A program made the position numbers and the translations under genes. Under the pieces are notes generated by a model. That model was not told the DNA's origin, did not search any database, and saw only the letters and a list, made by a program, of their open reading frames with translations. A DNA stretch of 64,000 nt from Thiodiazotropha sp040793985. GTDB taxonomy: Bacteria; Pseudomonadota; Gammaproteobacteria; Chromatiales; Chromatiaceae. The DNA lies in contig JBFNJI010000007.1 in the NCBI GenBank assembly GCA_040793985.1, positions 62,001-126,000 on the forward strand. Direction: 5' to 3'. Shown piece after piece: positions 59,694 through 64,000 of this stretch (position 1 is the stretch's first letter; each line of letters opens with the position of its first letter).

Positions 59694-60007
59694 TGAGAAA
59701 TCCTATGCGGCGCCATCTCCGGATCCGGCCACAGAAGGCACGGTTTAAATGCCCGTTTCCAATCAGGCACCCAGCCTTCCGTCATTTTTGACACGCCTAG
59801 GTATCGAATCAAAATAGTTGGATGGCTACTAGAATGGATACCATCATTATACTTCGTATCAGGCTGAATGCGGAGTAAACACCAGGATTGATCATTCAAA
59901 GGCATCACTATTTCCTCATGAAAATATAGCCATCCCGCAATTACCGGGTTTGAACCCGCAGATTACAAACCTATACTTGCAGCATATCAGCCATCAACAT
60001 TGCGCAA
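59694..60007. other. Divergent intergenic region
   Basis: About 314 bp between two exported-protein genes. It holds a quasi-palindrome at 59945-59958 (CGGGTT-TG-AACCCG, six-base arms), 50 bases before the beta-propeller start, which could be an operator. A 74-codon minus-strand frame (59684-59908) is not supported. Confidence 0.5.
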
Positions 60008-60886
60008 ATGTCATTTTCTATATTCAAAATCACCCGTTGTGCGTTTCTGATGCTCTTGTTGACCTGCACGCCACTGCATGCGGATATTACCGCCACATTC
60101 GTGCATGCCGGACCAGACGAACTTTCCAACCCCCACGATCTCAAGCTCTCGCCCGATGGTCGTCATCTGTATGTCTCGGACCTGGGCAACGACCGGATTG
60201 CGATACTCGACCCGGATTCTCTGAAAGTGATCGGCGCTTTCGGTTCCGATCACCTTTCAGGCCCCCATGACATAGATATAGATACAACAGGTCACGCCTA
60301 TGTTGCCGATACGCATAACAGCCGGGTGACCCTCTATGCGCTCAATGAAATGGACGCAAAACTGATCGGTGAGCTAAGCGTGCGCATACGCGGACCCGAA
60401 GGCGTGCTCAAACACCCGAACGGCCTCCTATACGTTGCCGGTGCATGGTCGAATAACCTGGTCGCTTATGAGCGGGGGAGTGTCGTCATGGAGCTCAGGG
60501 GATTGTCGGCACCGCACGATATTGAACTAGCTGATGATGGCGAAAACATATGGCTTGCGGATGCCGGCAACGATCGCATACTGCTGCTATCTCCGAATCT
60601 CGAGATACAACGCGAACTCGCTCGTGACTCGTACCGTTTCAACGGCGTGCGGTATCTGGACCTCCTCGCCGACGGTACGCTTATCGCCGCGGACAAGAAC
60701 AACCACCAAATCAAGTTCGTCACACCAAACGGGAACATGCCACTCGTTCTTGGCGATGGCAATCGCGGACGCGGTCCGGGAAAATTTGCAACACCGGAAG
60801 GTGTTGAAACACGCGGCGCGGATCTGTGGCTGTCTGATTCCGGCAACAACCGGGTGGTGCGTTACCGCTTGAGCAGGTCACACTAA
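60008..60886 (+). CDS. Exported NHL/beta-propeller repeat protein
   Basis: A 292-residue protein with a signal peptide (CAFLMLLLTCTPLHA). The mature part contains about six NHL-type repeats, each with a Hx-DI/L and SDxGNDR or ADxxNxR unit: NPHDLKLSPDGRHLYVSDLGNDR, GPHDIDIDTTGHAYVADTHNSR and others, ending WLSDSGNNRVV. Beta-propellers of this kind bind proteins or small ligands; some have peptidyl-amidase or lactonase activity. Its function is unknown. It is followed by a second exported gene. Confidence 0.85.
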   Translation: MSFSIFKITRCAFLMLLLTCTPLHADITATFVHAGPDELSNPHDLKLSPDGRHLYVSDLGNDRIAILDPDSLKVIGAFGSDHLSGPHDIDIDTTGHAYVADTHNSRVTLYALNEMDAKLIGELSVRIRGPEGVLKHPNGLLYVAGAWSNNLVAYERGSVVMELRGLSAPHDIELADDGENIWLADAGNDRILLLSPNLEIQRELARDSYRFNGVRYLDLLADGTLIAADKNNHQIKFVTPNGNMPLVLGDGNRGRGPGKFATPEGVETRGADLWLSDSGNNRVVRYRLSRSH

Positions 60887-61098
60887 CAGCTCCGTATGAG
60901 TATGCTTCGATCCATACGCATCTATTTTTTCTGGTCCTATCGAAATAGTGGACTGATAGATTACAATAATATTCTCAAGGTATTATTCAATACATATCTT
61001 CCACAATTACTATAGGTGCAAGAGTTTGATTTCCACTTCGACGTGCTCTGTTGTGCTTCAGCATACTTACACCAATTCAAGCAGCAACCCATGCGGAT

Positions 61099-61986
61099 AT
61101 GTTAAGAATCACTCTTTGTTTAATTTTGTTCTTTTGTCTTTCAGCACTGGCTGAAGATGCCTTAAATCCAAATGAGCAGTGGTGGGACGAGGCCTGGTGG
61201 GCAGATGGGAGGTTAAGCGTACCGGTCAACAAAAAAGTAACCACACGCCATACGTCCTACACAAATGGCGATGTTGAAATACCTGCCTTGGTAATCCGAC
61301 CCGACGACAACACGAAATACCCTGGCGTCCTTTTTCAGCATGGCCGGCGCGGCCTGGATGACCTGGTCGTACGCCATGCAAAAAGGCTGGCTGCCCGAGG
61401 ATTCGTGGTTCTGGCGCCTGACCTCCATACAGCACGTTTTATTGAAAAGTTTCCGATAGATTATGACTATGCGCTGGAGGGAGACGTCGACAAGGGAGTG
61501 GATCACTTACGTCGATTAGCGGATATCAGTTCCGATAAAATATGCCTCTATTCGCATACCCGCGGCGGTTACATTACACTGAAAGTCGCTGTCACACTGA
61601 AGCGGCAGTACAAGGACGTCGCTTGCTACGTATCTTATTACCCACACATGCAGGACCCGAATGCACCTGAACCCATGCAGGTCTACCGCTATGCCGCCGA
61701 GGCCGATGACCTTGTTATCCCCGCACTCATCTTTATAGGCGAAGATGAGCAGTACCAAAGAAGACGAAGCATAGAAACCGCGGTCAAGTCAATGCTGGCA
61801 AACAATCGACCTGTAACGTTATTTGTTTATCCTGGCGTTGGCCGTGGCTTCGACTTTCGCCCAGAAAACATTCGCACATTTGCCGACGATCTGGCAGCAA
61901 AAGATGCCATACAGCGAGCTGCTGACTTTATGCATCGACAGCTACAATATGTAAAGAGATCTGCTGACCAAGAACCGGTTGAGTAA
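61099..61986 (+). CDS. Dienelactone hydrolase-like exported protein, probable pseudoenzyme
   Basis: About 295 residues from the ATG at 61099 (a TTG at 61051 is possible); signal peptide LILFFCLSALA. The overall fold follows the dienelactone hydrolase family (GVLFQHGRRGLDD, FVVLAPDLH, VYPGVGRGF). Against the intact homologue at 34070 the nucleophile position is Thr154 (SHTRGG versus GYCFGG) and the catalytic His is Arg249 (GVGRGF versus GAKHSF); only Asp216 remains. It is likely not a canonical hydrolase. Base composition is lower in GC than the core genes. Confidence 0.78.
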   Translation: MLRITLCLILFFCLSALAEDALNPNEQWWDEAWWADGRLSVPVNKKVTTRHTSYTNGDVEIPALVIRPDDNTKYPGVLFQHGRRGLDDLVVRHAKRLAARGFVVLAPDLHTARFIEKFPIDYDYALEGDVDKGVDHLRRLADISSDKICLYSHTRGGYITLKVAVTLKRQYKDVACYVSYYPHMQDPNAPEPMQVYRYAAEADDLVIPALIFIGEDEQYQRRRSIETAVKSMLANNRPVTLFVYPGVGRGFDFRPENIRTFADDLAAKDAIQRAADFMHRQLQYVKRSADQEPVE

Positions 61987-62716
61987 CGCCATTGCTTTTA
62001 CGATCCATGGATAGGGCCGTAGGTGACAATTTGTCAAGCCTTCTCCCCGCGCACATACTTCCTGTTTGGCTTAAGTAATGTCTGTCATGGATTTAGATGG
62101 GCGGTTAAACTGGTCCTTCCTGAGCAGCTGATACCGCTCAGAAGCTGGCGCAAACATTGTCTCAAATGCCTACTTCGGTTAAGAATGGTTGTGATCGAGA
62201 GTGAAATCACACAGATGCAGCCTAGGTCAAAATCACTGCGAATCGACACAATGACTCTCAGGTGTCTACTGATTAGGTGTACCAGACGATCCGTGTAACA
62301 TCGATCCCACCTGATAATTCCCAACGAATCCGAAGTCTTTGGCGGCCTATCATTTCAGGGCTACCCGCACTCACACCAGGATATTCGCTTGATTTAATGT
62401 CGGTTCTACGCCTTAATTAGGGTCTCGATCATCTTATATATGACATGCCTATCTACACGGATAGCGACTGTTTTTTCCGGACAATACAGACAGTTATATT
62501 AATTACTGGTAATAGGATAAGGGACGATGAAGATAAAATCATACAAATCAACTCTCACTATTAACACTTCGGGCGTCTATCCCTGGTCAATCGAATCCCA
62601 TCTCGTTATAGGCCGATTCCGCCAATAACATGATATGCCACGTCCGTAGCAGTAGTAGTAAAGATTCTATCGAATGAATGTTAGGCTCAAGAGCAAGCGA
62701 GCAATAGAGGAGTACT
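61987..62716. other. Long AT-richer stretch without a clear gene
   Basis: About 730 bp before the TIR gene. Short frames on both strands (for example 62023-62298 plus, 62085-62324 minus) have no ribosome-binding site or recognisable product. It may hold decayed genes. A GTTAGGC at 62680-62686 matches the integron core-site consensus GTTRRRY. I searched by eye for an integrase gene and found none. Confidence 0.5.
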
Positions 62717-63622
62717 ATGCCTACCTTTATAGGTCATAGTTTCAAAGATGAAGCGGTATATACAACACTTTGTCTCGCACTAGATGCAGCGGGTATAGAT
62801 AGGTGGGATCCCAAATCAATGTCTTTGGGAGAATCCCTTTCATACCAGTTGCAGTCAGCCATACGAAAATGCGAGATTTGTGTATTAATTGCAACTCGAC
62901 GTTCAATCGATTCACCGTGGTGTCTAGCTGAGCTTGGTGCATTTTGGGGTGCAGGTAAGAAAGTCTTTATGTTTATGGCTGATCCCGACCTTGAGGACTC
63001 AGTACTTCCTCCCCAATTTAAGGGAACAATGCGTGCAAACGATGCAACAAAATTAATCAACGAATTAAAAAATGCAGAGGAGGAATCCCATCGTACGCAA
63101 GCGCTATCACCACATAGGTTAGAGTTCTTTGCATCTTCTGCTGAATACGGGAGTGAAAAAAAATGGGAGTCCCTTCTAACAAATACCTCAGATCACTTTG
63201 ATCTTCTTGGTCTTACTCTGGATCAATGGAGGAGAACCAACAAGTTCAAAGAAAAAGTGCTCACTAAAGCCGCTTCTGGCTGTAAATTTCGATTTCTGTT
63301 GATGCACCAAGACAATAAAGTGCTTCCGGGGCTGTTTCAAGATAACGAACTACAATCAGTTCGGCAGGCCATTCAAGATAGCGTTTCAGACTTCTCAATG
63401 ATACAGGGTTCTCATGTCAATGTGGCTGTAAAGCAACTTGATCCTGGAATCTCGCACTTTTCGTTAACTCGGTCCGATCAACTTGTGGTGATCACTCAAT
63501 ATATGTCATCCACTGATTGGGGATATGGTCCCACTTGGGCGTGTGACCCAGGCACTCCCCTGTATCGAGCGGCCATGGAAGAATTCGAACAGTTGTGGGC
63601 ATCAAGTCAATCCATAGCCTAA
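62717..63622 (+). CDS. TIR-domain protein with DUF5919-like C-terminal domain
   Basis: A 301-residue protein with GAGGAGT just upstream of the ATG. Residues 1-90 form a bacterial TIR domain (FIGHSFKDEAVY), and E72 in SPWCLAELG sits at the catalytic glutamate position of NAD-degrading TIR enzymes. Residues about 155-301 (DHFDLLGLTLDQWRR, CKFRFLLMHQDN, ISHFSLTRSDQLVV, CDPGTPLYRAAMEEFEQLW) resemble the DUF5919-type phospholipase-D-like domain found at the end of several bacterial signalling or defence proteins; the name is from memory. AT-richer codons than the neighbouring core genes. Likely an anti-phage effector that is a sensor and killer in one protein. Confidence 0.82.
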   Translation: MPTFIGHSFKDEAVYTTLCLALDAAGIDRWDPKSMSLGESLSYQLQSAIRKCEICVLIATRRSIDSPWCLAELGAFWGAGKKVFMFMADPDLEDSVLPPQFKGTMRANDATKLINELKNAEEESHRTQALSPHRLEFFASSAEYGSEKKWESLLTNTSDHFDLLGLTLDQWRRTNKFKEKVLTKAASGCKFRFLLMHQDNKVLPGLFQDNELQSVRQAIQDSVSDFSMIQGSHVNVAVKQLDPGISHFSLTRSDQLVVITQYMSSTDWGYGPTWACDPGTPLYRAAMEEFEQLWASSQSIA

Positions 63623-63671
63623 CAATACAACCGACCCCAAAAACCGGCGCGGCTGGTCTTCGTCGTTAGCT
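63617..63671 (+). other. attC recombination site
   Basis: R'' GCCTAAC (63617-63623) and R' GTTAGCT (63665-63671) pair with one bulge. Inner boxes ACCGACC (63630-63636) and GGCTGGT (63651-63657) pair with one G-T and one mismatch, leaving a 14-base loop. Spacers of 6 and 7 bases complete a standard attC fold of 55 bp. The TIR stop codon is inside R''. R' deviates from GTTRRRY at one position. Confidence 0.72.
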
Positions 63672-63707
63672 AAATTAACATGCATCAACTTTAAGCGAGT
63701 GGAAAAC

Positions 63708-64000
63708 ATGATTAAGTTCATAATGTGTATTACACGACACCCGAGCATGACACGGGAACAATTCCAAGATTATTGGAAGAACAGCCATGGCCCATTTTTC
63801 ATGAGTAACGCAGATGCAATGGGCGCAAAGAAGTATGTGCAATCGTACACGTTGAATAGCCCTCTTAACGAAGGTTTGCGTAACTCTAGAGGCATGCAGC
63901 AGGAATACGATGGAGTTGCCGAGGTTTGGTTTGACTCGGAAGCAGCCTTGATTGAGGGCATGAGCTCACCAGAAGGCCAGAAACTGGGAGCTGCTCTTCA
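63708..64000 (+). CDS. EthD-domain protein, 3' end outside window
   Basis: An open frame from the ATG at 63708 to the window edge (97 full codons). The sequence opens MIKFIMCITRHPSM, then REQFQDYWKNSHGP and VAEVWFDSEAALIEG, the pattern of EthD-type dimeric alpha-beta barrel proteins. It starts 37 bases after the attC site, as expected for the next cassette. EthD proteins have varied, often unknown, catabolic roles; they are frequent in integron cassettes. Confidence 0.75.
   Translation, partial: MIKFIMCITRHPSMTREQFQDYWKNSHGPFFMSNADAMGAKKYVQSYTLNSPLNEGLRNSRGMQQEYDGVAEVWFDSEAALIEGMSSPEGQKLGAAL

Larger units (their letters stand above)
62680..63671 (+). mobile_element. Candidate integron gene cassette carrying the TIR gene
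   Basis: Bounded left by a GTTAGGC core (62680-62686) and right by an attC site (63617-63671). One gene with its own start fills the unit, and the stop codon lies inside the attC R'' box, both typical of integron cassettes. The left boundary is less certain because its 5' partner box is not convincing. No integrase is in the window. Confidence 0.55.

Noticed and set aside
59684..59908. 74-codon frame on minus just before the amidohydrolase gene
   Set aside because: Overlaps the amidohydrolase start by about ten bases; no ribosome-binding site or family could be seen.
59945..59958. Possible tRNA T-arm remnant or attachment site
   Set aside because: The GGGTTTGAACCC is simply palindromic; acceptor and anticodon arms are missing.
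62023..62298. 91-codon frame on plus before the TIR gene
   Set aside because: Low-complexity Arg/Leu/Cys-rich product with no known family; likely chance in a gene-free region.
62621..62686. Full attC site left of the TIR gene
   Set aside because: GTTAGGC is a good core but the candidate 5' partner (GCCAATAAC) needs a two-base insertion and no L-box pairing is found, so only the core is kept.

Overview
The window is a chromosomal segment of a gammaproteobacterium, probably a sulfur-oxidising chemolithotroph of the Chromatiales/Sedimenticola/Thiodiazotropha type (inferred). Lineage evidence is the conserved block ponA <> pilMNOPQ-aroK-aroB-damX, together with SlyX, YcgL, Rof and a 720-residue UvrD. 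The sulfur lifestyle is suggested by a stand-alone DsrL-like flavoprotein and by an ArsR-family regulator carrying the cysteine pair of persulfide sensors. Most of the window is GC-rich and densely coded; from about 61 kb to the end the base composition drops and the gene style changes.

Layout. 0-2.3 kb: end of a hybrid histidine kinase, an overlapping receiver-PAS protein, an ArsR regulator and SlyX. 2.4-5 kb: a ClsC-like phospholipase D protein and a FabH-like ketoacyl synthase. 5.5-14.5 kb (minus strand): glycogen phosphorylase with YcgL, then glutamate synthase gltB-gltD. 14.9-23.5 kb (minus): AAA+/SPOR DamX-like protein, aroB, aroK, then the type IV pilus assembly operon pilMNOPQ with a strong terminator after pilQ. 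23.7-26.8 kb: penicillin-binding protein 1A and an unknown gene. 26.8-33.2 kb: citrate synthase, a lysine 2,3-aminomutase homologue, sucCD and a PPK2 polyphosphate kinase. 33.3-43.6 kb: secreted proteins (one a thioredoxin fusion), a histone-H1-like membrane protein, phosphofructokinase, a secreted nuclease, rpmE, Rof, an H-NS-like protein and a GGDEF/EAL protein. 43.9-50 kb: hemW, a TRAP solute-binding protein, uvrD, a monooxygenase and glucokinase.

50.1-54.7 kb is a coherent peroxide/iron-stress module: a di-haem cytochrome c peroxidase, a cysteine-free Irr/PerR-like Fur protein, a short rubrerythrin, a GlpC-like iron-sulfur protein and a DUF3501 protein. Two matching palindromic operators (13/14 and 12/14 to the Irr iron-control element) lie in front of the peroxidase and the rubrerythrin. 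55-56.3 kb holds two related lipoproteins, one with an OmpA domain; 56.5-58.5 kb the DsrL-like oxidoreductase; 58.8-62 kb three exported proteins, the last an apparent pseudoenzyme of the dienelactone hydrolase family.

The right end (62.68-64.0 kb) looks like an integron gene-cassette region. A TIR-domain protein with an unusual C-terminal sensor-like domain ends inside a foldable 55-bp attC site (63617-63671), and another single-gene unit (EthD-like, cut by the window edge) starts 37 bp later. This is the best candidate for an undescribed system: a cassette-borne, single-gene TIR defence protein. No rRNA, tRNA, CRISPR array, complete insertion sequence or integrase gene was seen.
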